Source: Candidatus Thermoplasmatota archaeon (lineage in GTDB: Archaea > Thermoplasmatota > E2 > DHVEG-1). Taken from it: DNA of 36,193 nucleotides. The position numbers and the translations under genes were made by a program. The stretch spans positions 1 to 36,193 of the forward strand of contig JARYMC010000004.1 in NCBI GenBank assembly GCA_029907305.1, in the 5' to 3' direction. This document shows, piece after piece, positions 22,847-32,188 of the stretch (the first letter of the stretch is position 1; the number at the start of each line of letters is the position of its first letter). Under the pieces are notes generated by a model. The model was not told the origin of the DNA. It made no database searches and was given only the letters and a program-made list of their open reading frames with translations.

Positions 22847-24127
22847 ATGCTGCTAAGTGAACTCGCTATAATGCTAGGTGTAATCATCGCTTTTATAGTC
22901 ATAATTTTTCTTATAAGGAAACAGTTTAACTTTGGTGCATCACTAATAATAGGATCCTTGATATTAGGTGTTTTTTCTCTGCAAACAATACAACCAGTTG
23001 ATATACCAAAAGCGATGGTTGAGGCGACAATTTATTCATTTGAAAAACAGCAACTGGTGACAGAAACCATTGAGCTTGCGTTGCTGATGACGTTGATATA
23101 TGTTTTAGCGAAATCAATGCAGGAAACAGGTAGCATAAAAAAACTTATTTCTAGTCTTAGAACAATTTTTTCAAAAGGTGGCATACTAGGTGTGACACCA
23201 GCAGTCTATGGTCTTATGCCAGTCCCAGGTGGCGCGTTGTTTTCTGCGCCTATGCTAGATGAAGAAGGAGATAAATATAAACTGGATAAAAACCAAAAAA
23301 ATATGCTCAACATGTGGTTCAGACACATATGGTTCCCAGTGTATCCTATCTCTTCTGCAATGATACTTATCTGTAGCACAAAATTCTCTGACATAAACAT
23401 ATATTCTCTAATGCTAATCAATATGCCAGCTTTTATAGCATCAATACTCATTGGACTGTTTTTACTGAAAAAATTCATAGGAAAAACAGATAAACAAAAT
23501 GGGGAAAAAAGAGAATACAATGGCTTGATATATCTGATACCACCGGTTACCCCATTGTTTTTCTATGGGGTTCTGAGAATAGTTGATTTCCCTGAAACAA
23601 CATCTTTTCTAATAGGCATAATAGTTAGTATAGTAGTTTTGTATTTCCTCACAAAAATCAAAGTAAAAGAATATCTCCAGATACTCAAAAAGTCGCTCAC
23701 ATGGAAACTAGCATTGGCTATCTTTGGTATTATGATATTCAGACAGATGTTCGAAGTATCAAAAGCAAACGAGATAATAGCAGGTATCATAGGTGGTTTT
23801 TCAGCTCCAGCGTTGGCAATGATAATCCTAATACCCCTGCTGCTGGGTTTCATAACTGGTTATAACCTTGGTGCAATCGCCTTATCATATTTCCTTGTTC
23901 AACCGTTTTTCCAAGCAACAGGGCTCAGTATACTTGGTTTAACAAGTATAATATTCATAAGCTCACTCGTAGGATACTTGATATCACCGATTCATCTATG
24001 CAATGTTCTAAGCAGTGATTACCTAAAAACTGACCCAACAAGGATATACAAATTTTTTGTTCCATCAGCATTATCTTTAATTGTAATACAGGTTTTATTC
24101 GTGTTTTTAATAGGATTGTTTCAATAG
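22847..24127 (+). CDS. DUF401-family integral membrane protein
   Basis: The 426-residue polytopic protein has about ten hydrophobic helices. The features I recognise as DUF401 are an N-terminal helix pair, the YVLAKSMQETGSIKKLI segment, the motif VYGLMPVPGGALFSAPM (residues 120-137), FRHIWFPVYPISSAMIL and LISPIHLCNVLSSDYLKTD near the C-terminus. The family resembles ion or small-molecule transporters (gluconate/citrate-permease-like), but its substrate is unknown. It starts 30 nt after the deaminase gene and could be in the same transcript; a role in exporting or importing a purine-related compound would be pure context inference. Confidence 0.8.
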   Translation: MLLSELAIMLGVIIAFIVIIFLIRKQFNFGASLIIGSLILGVFSLQTIQPVDIPKAMVEATIYSFEKQQLVTETIELALLMTLIYVLAKSMQETGSIKKLISSLRTIFSKGGILGVTPAVYGLMPVPGGALFSAPMLDEEGDKYKLDKNQKNMLNMWFRHIWFPVYPISSAMILICSTKFSDINIYSLMLINMPAFIASILIGLFLLKKFIGKTDKQNGEKREYNGLIYLIPPVTPLFFYGVLRIVDFPETTSFLIGIIVSIVVLYFLTKIKVKEYLQILKKSLTWKLALAIFGIMIFRQMFEVSKANEIIAGIIGGFSAPALAMIILIPLLLGFITGYNLGAIALSYFLVQPFFQATGLSILGLTSIIFISSLVGYLISPIHLCNVLSSDYLKTDPTRIYKFFVPSALSLIVIQVLFVFLIGLFQ

Positions 24128-24135
24128 AATGACAA

Positions 24136-24146
24136 AGCTTTTATAA
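24136..24146 (+). promoter_or_regulatory. TATA box of the phosphotransferase/kinase-dph2 transcript
   Basis: CTTTTATAAAA lies 23-33 nt before the ATG at 24169, so transcription should begin between the two possible start codons. This supports 24169 over 24151 as the real start. Confidence 0.5.
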
Positions 24147-24168
24147 AAACATGATTTCATTGTTCTAT

Positions 24169-25761
24169 ATGGAACAATCAAAGATAGTCGAACACCTCAA
24201 AAACCCTAAGTTTTATGGACACAATGTTAAATCAGTTGAAATCCTACAAACACATATATCATACGTTGCTCTAACAGGAAGTTTTGCATACAAAATCAAA
24301 AAACCTGTTAACTTTGGATTCCTTGATTTCTCAACACTAGAAAAAAGAAAGTTTTTCTGTGAAGAAGAAAAAAGATTAAACAAAAGACTATGCCCAGACA
24401 TCTATCTGGATGTTTTACCAATCACACAAATGAACAACAAAATAGAGTTAAATGGAAAAGGAGAAATCGTTGAATACACACTAAAAATGAAAGAATTCCC
24501 ACAGGAACAAATAATGACAAATCTGCTGAAACAAGGTAAAATCAACGAAGAAACCATAGATCGTATATGCACAATACTTGTTGATTTCTACAACTCACAA
24601 GAAAATACAGAAGAAATTACAAAATACGGTGAACTAAAAACAGTTAAACAAAACATAGATGAAAACTTTGAGCAAACAAAACCATTTATAGACATAACAA
24701 TACCAAAAAACACATATTGGTACATAAAAGAGGCAAACAAAAAGTTTTTTGAAAAGAAAAAAGAGCTTTTTGGCCACAGGATGAAAGAAGGATGTATAAA
24801 AGATTGCCATGGTGATCTACACTCAGGAAACATAGTTGTATCAAATGATAAAATCCACATATTTGATTGCATAGAGTTCAACAAAAGATTCAGGTTTTGC
24901 GACGTGGCATCTGACATAGCTTTTCTAGCAATGGACTTAGACTACCTAAACCACCCGTATCTATCAAGTTATCTAATACAGAGATATGTAGAAAAAAGCA
25001 ACGACAATGGTATATTTGATGTATTGAATTTTTACAAATCCTATCGAGCATATGTACGTGGGAAAGTAAACAGTTTCCAGCTAAACGACCAGGATATAGA
25101 CAGCAAAAAAAAGAATACCATTATTGAAACAGCAAAGAAATATTTTGAGTTATCACAATATTATGCATCGCTTTTCTCACTGGATTTACATAAAACAAAA
25201 CCGTTGTTGTTCCTAGTATGTGGGCTCACTGGAACTGGTAAATCAACGGTAGCACAAAAAATAGCTGTGGACTATCATGCTCATCAAATAAACACGGATG
25301 TTGTGAGAAAAGAACTAGCTGGTATAGATAAATTTGAGAGACACCACGACAAACTAAACACTGGTTTATATGACCCGAAAAAAGTTGGTTACACTTACGA
25401 GAAGGTTATGGAAAAAGCATCAGATTTTTTGAAAAAAGGGGAAAACGTTGTTTTGGATGCTACATTCCAAAAAAAGAAATACAGGGAAATGGCACATCAA
25501 ATAGCAGCAAAAAACCATTCTAAGTTAATGATTATCCACTGTGTATGCACGGATGACGTCGTGAGAAAACGTTTAGAACAAAGGTTGAAAAAAAGATCTG
25601 TTTCTGATGGGAGATGGGAAATATACGTTGAACAAAAAAAGACTTTTGAGCCATTTACATCAGATGAAAAACATTTTGAGATCGATACATCAAATGAATC
25701 ATACAATTACAGGATGAACTTTTTCAAAACACTGGTATCAAACATAGGCGAGGTAATGTAA
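24169..25761 (+). CDS. Fused aminoglycoside-phosphotransferase-like and P-loop kinase protein
   Basis: The 530-residue protein has two domains. The first (about 1-335) has TGSFAYKIKKPVNFGFLDFS, the catalytic-loop motif CHGDLHSGNIV and the metal-binding IFDCIEFN, as in APH/choline-kinase-like enzymes. The second (about 345-530) is an AAA/gluconate-kinase-type P-loop with GLTGTGKST, a NTDVVRKELAG segment, VVLDATFQKKKYR and a lid-like RLEQRLKKRS. Stand-alone fusions of this kind are widespread, but the substrate is unknown; resistance should not be assumed. The stop overlaps the dph2 start by one base (TAATG), so the pair is an operon. The start at 24169 is chosen from the TATA position. Confidence 0.82.
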   Translation: MEQSKIVEHLKNPKFYGHNVKSVEILQTHISYVALTGSFAYKIKKPVNFGFLDFSTLEKRKFFCEEEKRLNKRLCPDIYLDVLPITQMNNKIELNGKGEIVEYTLKMKEFPQEQIMTNLLKQGKINEETIDRICTILVDFYNSQENTEEITKYGELKTVKQNIDENFEQTKPFIDITIPKNTYWYIKEANKKFFEKKKELFGHRMKEGCIKDCHGDLHSGNIVVSNDKIHIFDCIEFNKRFRFCDVASDIAFLAMDLDYLNHPYLSSYLIQRYVEKSNDNGIFDVLNFYKSYRAYVRGKVNSFQLNDQDIDSKKKNTIIETAKKYFELSQYYASLFSLDLHKTKPLLFLVCGLTGTGKSTVAQKIAVDYHAHQINTDVVRKELAGIDKFERHHDKLNTGLYDPKKVGYTYEKVMEKASDFLKKGENVVLDATFQKKKYREMAHQIAAKNHSKLMIIHCVCTDDVVRKRLEQRLKKRSVSDGRWEIYVEQKKTFEPFTSDEKHFEIDTSNESYNYRMNFFKTLVSNIGEVM

Positions 25762-26786
25762 TGAAAATTTCTGGTTACAATATCGATTTTGAAACAGCTG
25801 TGAAAACGGTTAAAAAAAATGGTTATAAAACATTGGCGATCCAGCTTCCTGAAGGCTTGAAGATGGATGCCCTAAAAATGGTTGACTACCTAGAAAAGGA
25901 AACAGATGCAAACATGGTTGTTTCTGCGAGTTCATGTTTTGGTGCATGTGATGTTGCAGACGATGAACTAAAAAACCTTGGTGTAGAATGCATAATACAC
26001 ATAGGACACACACCCATACCAAACATGGATAATTTTTCTATCCCAATAATTTTTATAAACGCACTTTCAACCCATGATGTTACAAAGGTTGTTGAAAAAG
26101 CTATACCGTTTTTGAAGGGTAAAAAAATAGGTGTTGTAACAACAGCGCAACACCTACATATGATAGAAAAAACAAGTGATATACTAAAAAAACATAACCT
26201 AGAACCAATAGTATCAGATGGTGACAAAAGAATACATAGAAAAGGACAAATCCTCGGGTGTAATTTTACAGCTGGTACAAAAATCGCAGACAAAGTAGAC
26301 TCTTTTCTATTCATAGGAAGCGGCAACTTCCATCCTCTTGGTCTTCTTTTTGCAACTAAAAAAACAGTTGTCACAGCTGACCCATACACAAACACAGTAA
26401 AAACACAAGAACTAGAAGATTTAAAAGATACTATCCTGAAACAGAGATATGGTGCTATGGCTCGTTCAAAAAGCGCAAAAACATTTGGTATATTAGTTGG
26501 AACAAAAAAAGGTCAACAGAGAATCAAACTAGCATATGAAATAAAAGAGTTCTTAGATTCAAAACAAAAAAAATCATACATAATCGCGTTGAACAGTTTC
26601 TCGCCAATAGTTTTGCAGAGTTTTAGAGACATAGATTGTTTTGTTTCAACAGCATGCCCCAGGATCGCTATAGATGATTATATGCAGTATAAAACACCGA
26701 TTATAACACCTGTTGAGCTTAAAATTTTGTTTGGTAAAAAGAAATGGGAAGACTACCAGTTTGATCAAATATTATCAGACAACTGA
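25761..26786 (+). CDS. dph2: Diphthamide synthase subunit Dph2 (archaeal type)
   Basis: The 341-residue protein carries the three cluster-binding cysteines at expected positions: Cys59 (SASSCFGACD), Cys167 (ILGCNFTAG) and Cys299 (STACPRIAIDDY). Archaeal Dph2 uses a [4Fe-4S] cluster to cut SAM non-canonically and transfer the 3-amino-3-carboxypropyl group to a His of elongation factor 2, the first step of diphthamide. Family segments LAIQLPEGLK, GHTPIP and SGNFHPLGL are present. It overlaps the upstream kinase-fusion gene by one base, so co-expression is expected, though a functional link between them is not known to me. Its reaction gives methylthioadenosine, a possible substrate of the deaminase encoded upstream. 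Confidence 0.93.
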   Translation: MKISGYNIDFETAVKTVKKNGYKTLAIQLPEGLKMDALKMVDYLEKETDANMVVSASSCFGACDVADDELKNLGVECIIHIGHTPIPNMDNFSIPIIFINALSTHDVTKVVEKAIPFLKGKKIGVVTTAQHLHMIEKTSDILKKHNLEPIVSDGDKRIHRKGQILGCNFTAGTKIADKVDSFLFIGSGNFHPLGLLFATKKTVVTADPYTNTVKTQELEDLKDTILKQRYGAMARSKSAKTFGILVGTKKGQQRIKLAYEIKEFLDSKQKKSYIIALNSFSPIVLQSFRDIDCFVSTACPRIAIDDYMQYKTPIITPVELKILFGKKKWEDYQFDQILSDN

Positions 26787-26842
26787 TTTTTATCGTGTTT
26801 TTACCAAAAATCTTATAAGACATAGTTATTCCTACCCTCTGT

Positions 26843-28144
26843 ATGAACCTACAACAGATAAAAAAACAGGTTGAAACAAAAAAGGTACGCTGGATACAAC
26901 TACATTTCACCGACCTTATGGGTGGGCTAAGGGTCGTACATATACCAGCAGATAGATTCCTAAAAGATGATATAATAAAAAAAGGTCTTAGATTCGACGG
27001 CTCCTCAGTGGGTTTCAGGAAAGTAGAAAAATCAGATATGCTAGCTATACCTGATCAGGACACTTTTATGTTACTACCACATGAAGAAGGTGAAGCACTT
27101 ATCCGCGCTGATCTATATGATATAGAACTGAACCCCTACCGCGCTGGTCCTAGGCATATTCTTAAAAGAGCGTTGGAAACAGCAAAAACACAGGGTTATG
27201 ATAAAGTTATGATATCACCTGAAATGGAGTTCTATGCTTTTAACGACCACCCAGATAAATACACACAAATTAAGGAGAACGAAGGCTATTTTATACCACC
27301 GCCTCTTGACAATGCAAAAAATTACCGTAAAAAACTCGCAGATATCTTGATGGCATGTGGTTACCAGGTTAAATACCATCATCATGAAACAGGTAAATCA
27401 CAACATGAAGTGGAAGTAAAAGCCATGGATGCAATAAGAGCAGCAGATTTCTGTTGCTACTTCAAATATCTAGCAAGAGACATAGCATCTATGTTCAACA
27501 TAGAAATCACATTCATGCCAAAACCATTCTCACAAGAAGCAGGAAACGGTATGCATGCACACATAGCTCTTTACAAAAAAGGGAAAAACATGTTTGCTGA
27601 TGAAAACGACCCAATGGGTCTCAGCCAAACAGCACGATACTTCATAGGTGGGATACTAGAGCACTCACGTGCCATAGCTGCTTTGGCAAACCCTACATTG
27701 AACTCTTATAAACGTTTAATACCACATTTTGAAGCACCAATCTACATAGCTTGGGCGCCACATAACAGGAGTAGTCTAATAAGGATAGCAGCAAAAAAGA
27801 ATGTTGACATAGAAATAAGAAACGCTGACCCAGCAGCTAACCCATACCTGTTTTTTGCGGCGCTTATACACGCTGGTTTAGATGGAGTAAAGAAAAAAAT
27901 ATCATACGAACCAGTACTAGGAAATATCTACAAAATGACAGATGAGGAAATCAAGAAACACAAAATCAAGAGATTACCCACAAACCTCATGGAAGCACTA
28001 GAGGAATTCAAAAAAGATACAGTACTAATGGAAGCAATCGGACGAGATGGTGCAGAACTTTTCATACAAAACAAGACAAACGAATGGCACGAATACATGG
28101 TAGAAATAACAGACTTAGATTACAAATTCTATTTCCACTGCTAA
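26843..28144 (+). CDS. glnA: Glutamine synthetase, type I
   Basis: The 433-residue protein follows the GSI order: WIQLHFTDLMGGLR, RFDGSSVGFR, SPEMEFYAF (metal Glu residues), GKSQHEVEVKAMDAI, MPKPFSQEAGNGMHAHIAL, HNRSSLIRIA and IEIRNADPAANPYLFFAAL. The C-terminal NIYKMTDEEIKK...LPTNLMEALEEF resembles the shorter GSI-alpha group of archaea, which is not adenylylated. It makes glutamine from glutamate and ammonia. The family's usual GSGMH appears as GNGMH, a small deviation. A TATA-like CTTATAAGAC lies about 23-32 nt upstream of the ATG, so the message is probably near-leaderless and monocistronic. A related gamma-glutamylating enzyme is a less likely alternative. Confidence 0.9.
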   Translation: MNLQQIKKQVETKKVRWIQLHFTDLMGGLRVVHIPADRFLKDDIIKKGLRFDGSSVGFRKVEKSDMLAIPDQDTFMLLPHEEGEALIRADLYDIELNPYRAGPRHILKRALETAKTQGYDKVMISPEMEFYAFNDHPDKYTQIKENEGYFIPPPLDNAKNYRKKLADILMACGYQVKYHHHETGKSQHEVEVKAMDAIRAADFCCYFKYLARDIASMFNIEITFMPKPFSQEAGNGMHAHIALYKKGKNMFADENDPMGLSQTARYFIGGILEHSRAIAALANPTLNSYKRLIPHFEAPIYIAWAPHNRSSLIRIAAKKNVDIEIRNADPAANPYLFFAALIHAGLDGVKKKISYEPVLGNIYKMTDEEIKKHKIKRLPTNLMEALEEFKKDTVLMEAIGRDGAELFIQNKTNEWHEYMVEITDLDYKFYFHC

Positions 28145-28165
28145 AAATTCTATAAGAAAAATTAG

Positions 28166-28240
28166 TGGGCCTGGAGAGATTTGAACTCTCGACCTACCGG
28201 TTATCAGCCGGTTGCTCCATCCAGTCTAAGCTACGGGCCC
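28166..28240 (-). tRNA. tRNA-Ile (GAU anticodon)
   Basis: The minus strand folds as a complete cloverleaf: acceptor GGGCCCG/CAGGCCC, a D arm with GCTT/GAGC, an anticodon arm ACCGG-CTGATAA-CCGGT with anticodon GAT, and a T arm GAGAG-TTCAAAT-CTCTC. The discriminator is A73 and CCA is not encoded. Positions 6 and 67 are C and A, a mismatch in an otherwise paired acceptor stem. A TATA-like CTTTTTATATG on the minus strand at about 28269-28279 is suitably placed upstream. Confidence 0.97.
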
Positions 28241-28331
28241 TGATGAAAGGACGTATAACACTTTTCATATAAAAAGATGATTTATGTTTAATCGATATGT
28301 TAATAGATAACTAAATTATTTCTGGTTTCCA

Positions 28332-29852
28332 ATGGATCTAGATAAGATTATTCAGGAGCTTTCACAAAACGAAAAAAAAGTACTACTTACATTAAAAAAA
28401 TTTAAAGGCAAAGCTCAACCTGAAGAAATTTTTAAAAACGGTGATTTCAACCAAGAAGCAGAGGTGATGAATGCTTCATCATGGCTACAATCAAAGAAAT
28501 TGGTAACAGTAGAACAGCATATTAAAACAGTTTATTCACTTGGAAAAGAAGGAAAACATTTCCTAGAAAAAGGCCTGCCTGAGAAACGTGCACTAAAATT
28601 TATATCTGATAGAAATGGTAGAGCCTCACTAAAAGACCTATCAGCGGTTCTTGATGAACAAGAGAAATCTGTTGCGGTAGGCTGGCTTAAAAGAAATGAT
28701 TGGGCTATTATAAAAAAAGAGAAAGATGATACGGTTTTGGAGATAACTGAAAAAGGGAAAAAAGCACTTAAAACAGAAACCGAAGAAGAAAAAATACTAG
28801 AGTTACTTGACAAAAACCCAAACATCGAGGTTGATAAAAACAAGATCAAATCATTGTTGTCAAGAAAAAACATAATCCGGGAAAAAGAGGTTGTTACTAG
28901 TACTGTAATGTTGACTAATTATGGTAAAAAGATTTTAGAAAAGGGTGTTAGCATAGAAGATGAAATCTCTCAGATAACATCCTCGGTGATTAAGAGCGGT
29001 GAATGGAGAAACAAAACAATAAGACCATATGATATTCATGCTTTTGCGCCAGCAGTATATGGTGGTAAGGCTCATCCGCTTGTTGATTTGATATCAAAGA
29101 TAAGGCAGATATTTATTCAGATGGGTTTTGAGGAGATAGAGGGGGATTATGTTGAGTCTTGTTTCTGGAACATGGACATGCTGTTTATACCTCAGGATCA
29201 TCCTGCTCGTGAGATGCAGGACACATTATATTGTAAGAACCCTTCTAGATTGAAGATAAAAGAAAAAGAGTTGGTTGAGAAGATCGCGAAGGTACATGAG
29301 GATGGTGGTGGTACTTCTTCCACTGGTTGGGGTTATAAGTTTTCTACTGCTGAGAGTGAAAGGGTTTTACTGAGAACTCATACAACTGTTAACACAATCA
29401 GGTATTTGTATAATCATCCTGAGCCACCTTGTAAGGTTTTTTCCATTGGTAAGGTTTTCAGGAAGGAGAGTATTGATACAACTCATCTACCTGAGTTTTA
29501 TCAGATTGAGGGTATTGTTCATGAGGAGAACACGAATTTTAGGCAACTGATTGGTGTTTTGAAGGAGTTTTATAACAGGATGGGTTTTGAGAAGATTCGT
29601 TTCCGCCCAGGTTATTTCCCTTATACTGAGCCTAGTATGGAGGTTGATGTTTTCTGGAATGGTAAGTGGATGGAGCTTGGTGGTAGCGGCATATTTAGAC
29701 CAGAGGTTACTGAGCCTATTGGTGTTAAGAACCCTGTTTTAGCGTGGGGTCTCGGTTTAGAGAGGCTTGCTATGATGAAATTCGGTTTGGATGATATCAG
29801 GAAGTTGTATGTTAGTGATTTGGATTGGCTTAGAAAGAAATCGTTGATATGA
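28332..29852 (+). CDS. pheS: Phenylalanyl-tRNA synthetase alpha subunit
   Basis: The 506-residue protein has an N-terminal region of winged-helix-like repeats (about 1-200, Lys/Glu-rich) and a class II catalytic core (about 225-506): motif 1 area HPLVDLISKIRQIFIQMGF, CFWNMDMLFIPQDHPAREMQ, motif 2 FRKESIDTTHLPEFYQIEG and motif 3 GLGLERLAMMKFG. It is the archaeal/eukaryotic length rather than the shorter bacterial form and charges tRNA-Phe as a heterotetramer with PheT, which is not in the window. Codon use changes sharply inside the gene: the N-terminal part uses mostly AAA and GAA, the catalytic part mostly AAG, GAG and T-rich codons, with the switch near 29040. Confidence 0.95.
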   Translation: MDLDKIIQELSQNEKKVLLTLKKFKGKAQPEEIFKNGDFNQEAEVMNASSWLQSKKLVTVEQHIKTVYSLGKEGKHFLEKGLPEKRALKFISDRNGRASLKDLSAVLDEQEKSVAVGWLKRNDWAIIKKEKDDTVLEITEKGKKALKTETEEEKILELLDKNPNIEVDKNKIKSLLSRKNIIREKEVVTSTVMLTNYGKKILEKGVSIEDEISQITSSVIKSGEWRNKTIRPYDIHAFAPAVYGGKAHPLVDLISKIRQIFIQMGFEEIEGDYVESCFWNMDMLFIPQDHPAREMQDTLYCKNPSRLKIKEKELVEKIAKVHEDGGGTSSTGWGYKFSTAESERVLLRTHTTVNTIRYLYNHPEPPCKVFSIGKVFRKESIDTTHLPEFYQIEGIVHEENTNFRQLIGVLKEFYNRMGFEKIRFRPGYFPYTEPSMEVDVFWNGKWMELGGSGIFRPEVTEPIGVKNPVLAWGLGLERLAMMKFGLDDIRKLYVSDLDWLRKKSLI

Positions 29853-29888
29853 TTTTTTTTTATGCCGCATCAGAGACAGCCATAGTAA

Positions 29889-29946
29889 GTTTTATATAGA
29901 AGTGTTTGTATACCGTTTTTGCTTTTAAAGAAAAATTATAAGGAGG
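29889..29946 (+). promoter_or_regulatory. Thermosome promoter and ribosome binding site
   Basis: A TATA-like GTTTTATATAG at about 29889-29900 is followed by a leader of roughly 35 nt and a strong Shine-Dalgarno AAGGAGG ending at 29946, 12 nt before the ATG at 29959. Strong initiation fits an abundant chaperonin. I see no clear heat-shock regulator palindrome. Confidence 0.55.
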
Positions 29947-29958
29947 CAAAAGAAAATT

Positions 29959-31617
29959 ATGATGGGTGGTCAACAACCTATAATAATATTAAAAGAAGGA
30001 ACAAAAAGAGAGAAAGGTAAAGGCGCGCAACTAAACAACATAATGGCAGCAAGAGCAATATCAGACGCAGTGAAGTCAACACTAGGTCCAAAAGGTATGG
30101 ACAAGATGCTCGTTGACTCAATGGGGGATGTAGTAATCACAAACGATGGTGCTACAATCCTAAAAGAGATCGATGTTGAGCATCCTGCTGCAAAGATGAT
30201 TGTTGAGGTTGCAAAAGCACAAGATGAAGAATGCGGCGATGGAACAACAACAGCCGTAATTTTAACCGGTGAGCTATTAAAATCAGCTGGTGAACTATTG
30301 GACCAAAACATCCATCCAACAGTTATAACCAGAGGATATCAGATGGCAACCGAGAAAGCTGTTGAGATATTAAACAAAATAGCGATACCGATAAAACCAG
30401 GTGACAAAAACACGCTTAAAGACATTGCAATAACTTCTATGGCAAGCAAGGGCGCAAGCTCTGCAAAAGAGATGCTGGCTGATGTTGTCGTTGAATCAGT
30501 ATCAAACATTGTAGAAAAGATAGATGGAAAAACCGTTGTTGATCTTGACAATATTCAAGTCCAGAAGAAACAGGGTGGAACAATACAGGATACAGGGATA
30601 ATAAAGGGTATTATCCTAGACAAAGAACGTGTACATGAAGGAATGCCTAGGCTTGTAAAGAACGCGAAAATCGCCCTTGTTGATGCAGCCCTTGAGGTGA
30701 AGAAAACAGAGGTTGATGCAAAAATAGAGATACGAGACCCATCGCAGCTACAAGCATTCTTAGATGAAGAAGAATCCATGCTTAAAAAGATGGTAGATAA
30801 AGTAAAAAACAGTGGTGCAAACGTCCTTATATGCCAGAAAGGCATAGACGACCTAGCACAACACTTCCTAGCGAAAGAAGGAATCTACGCTGTTAGACGA
30901 GCGAAAAAGAGTGACATGGAAAAACTGGCTAAAGCAACAGGTGCAAGAATCGTAGCAAGCCTAGATGACCTAAGCTCAAAAGACCTTGGACATGCAGGGA
31001 CCGTTGAGGAAAAGAAATTTGGTGACGACAAAATGACTTTTATAACAGACTGTAAAAACCCGAAAGCAGTCTCAATACTGATACGTGGTGGAACAGAGCA
31101 TGTTGTTGATGAGCTAGAGCGAGCGCTACACGACGCATTATCAGTTGTAAAAGCTGCTTTAGAAGACGGTAAAATGACAGTTGGTGGTGGTGCAGCTGCA
31201 ACAGCAATCGCGATGGGTTTAAGAGACTATGCACCAACAATAGGTGGCCGCGAACAGATGGCGATTGAGGCATTCGCAGACGCAATAGAGGTAGTACCAA
31301 AGACACTATCAGAAAACGCAGGGCTAGACCCAATTGATATGATGCTGGAAATAAGACGAGAACACAAAAAAGGAAACAAACATGCTGGTGTGGACGTACT
31401 CAACGGAAAAGTCGGAAACATGCTTAAAAACAAGGTTATAGAGCCACTGAAAGTCAGCCTACATGAGATCCAAGCTGCATCAGAGGCAGCCACGATGATC
31501 CTGAGGATAGACGATATAATAGCCGCAAAAGGCGGTGGTGGTATGCCACCAGGTGGACCTGGTGGTGGCGGTGCGCCAGGTGGAATGCCACCCGGCGGCG
31601 GTATGGACGAGTACTAA
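29959..31617 (+). CDS. thsA: Thermosome (group II chaperonin) subunit
   Basis: The 552-residue ATPase has the chaperonin motifs [19 protein letters not shown] (62-68) and GDGTTTAV (93-100), and in the second half [17 protein letters not shown] and the C-terminal Gly/Met/Pro-rich tail ([14 protein letters not shown]...). It forms the double-ring archaeal chaperonin that folds proteins in the cytoplasm. Only one subunit gene is in the window. Two ATGs are adjacent (29959, 29962); the first is used. The downstream 42 nt before grpE contain a T-rich run (CCTTTATTTTTTTATTTTC) that could terminate transcription, so grpE-dnaK may be separate. Confidence 0.97.
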   Translation: MMGGQQPIIILKEGTKREKGKGAQLNNIMAARAISDAVKSTLGPKGMDKMLVDSMGDVVITNDGATILKEIDVEHPAAKMIVEVAKAQDEECGDGTTTAVILTGELLKSAGELLDQNIHPTVITRGYQMATEKAVEILNKIAIPIKPGDKNTLKDIAITSMASKGASSAKEMLADVVVESVSNIVEKIDGKTVVDLDNIQVQKKQGGTIQDTGIIKGIILDKERVHEGMPRLVKNAKIALVDAALEVKKTEVDAKIEIRDPSQLQAFLDEEESMLKKMVDKVKNSGANVLICQKGIDDLAQHFLAKEGIYAVRRAKKSDMEKLAKATGARIVASLDDLSSKDLGHAGTVEEKKFGDDKMTFITDCKNPKAVSILIRGGTEHVVDELERALHDALSVVKAALEDGKMTVGGGAAATAIAMGLRDYAPTIGGREQMAIEAFADAIEVVPKTLSENAGLDPIDMMLEIRREHKKGNKHAGVDVLNGKVGNMLKNKVIEPLKVSLHEIQAASEAATMILRIDDIIAAKGGGGMPPGGPGGGGAPGGMPPGGGMDEY

Positions 31618-31629
31618 ATCTATCATACC

Positions 31630-31650
31630 TCTCCTTTATTTTTTTATTTT
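31630..31650 (+). terminator. T-rich terminator after the thermosome gene
   Basis: CCTCTCCTTTATTTTTTTATTTTC lies directly after the thermosome stop. Runs of T on the coding strand are the usual archaeal terminator. Read-through into grpE, 42 nt downstream, remains possible. Confidence 0.4.
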
Positions 31651-31659
31651 CATACAACT

Positions 31660-32187
31660 ATGCCTGAGAAGAAAAACGGTGGAAAAAAAAGGGAAATGCA
31701 GGAGTCTCTGCAGAGTAAAATAAAAAAACTTGAAGAAAAAATTAAACAACTTGAACAGGAATTAAAAGAAAAAAATGATAAACTCCTACGTTCCTATGCA
31801 GATTTACAAAACTATCAAAAAAGAATGGAAAAAGAAATATCAATAAAAGAAGAAGAAACTAGAAAAAAATATCTCTTAGAAATCATTGATTTACATGAGC
31901 TACTAAAAAAAGCATATGAGGATAACGACCCAAAACATGGCTTGAAATTAATCCTAAACAACCTCGATAGCTTCTGTGAACATGAACAGGTGAAATCCTT
32001 AGATAGTGTAGGAAAAATATTTGACCATAACATTCACCATGCTATTTCCACAGTTGAAAAAGACGACTGCGTTGATGGTGAAATAATCGAGGAGATAAAG
32101 AAAGGCTACTATTGTGGGGATAAGCTGTTGAGACCCTCACAAGTTGTTGTAGCAAAAAAGAAGAGCACGAAAAAGGAGGTAGAGTAA
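31660..32187 (+). CDS. grpE: GrpE nucleotide exchange factor
   Basis: The 175-residue protein has a long N-terminal coiled coil (about 10-70: [20 protein letters not shown], then [18 protein letters not shown]) and the GrpE head with [16 protein letters not shown] and the closing [19 protein letters not shown]. It releases ADP from DnaK. The ATG at 31660 is preceded by no clear Shine-Dalgarno site. It is followed by dnaK after one base, so the two are co-translated. GrpE and DnaK are absent from many archaea and are generally thought to have come from bacteria. The early Lys-rich segment ([14 protein letters not shown]) is probably disordered. Confidence 0.94.
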   Translation: MPEKKNGGKKREMQESLQSKIKKLEEKIKQLEQELKEKNDKLLRSYADLQNYQKRMEKEISIKEEETRKKYLLEIIDLHELLKKAYEDNDPKHGLKLILNNLDSFCEHEQVKSLDSVGKIFDHNIHHAISTVEKDDCVDGEIIEEIKKGYYCGDKLLRPSQVVVAKKKSTKKEVE

Positions 32188-32188
32188 T

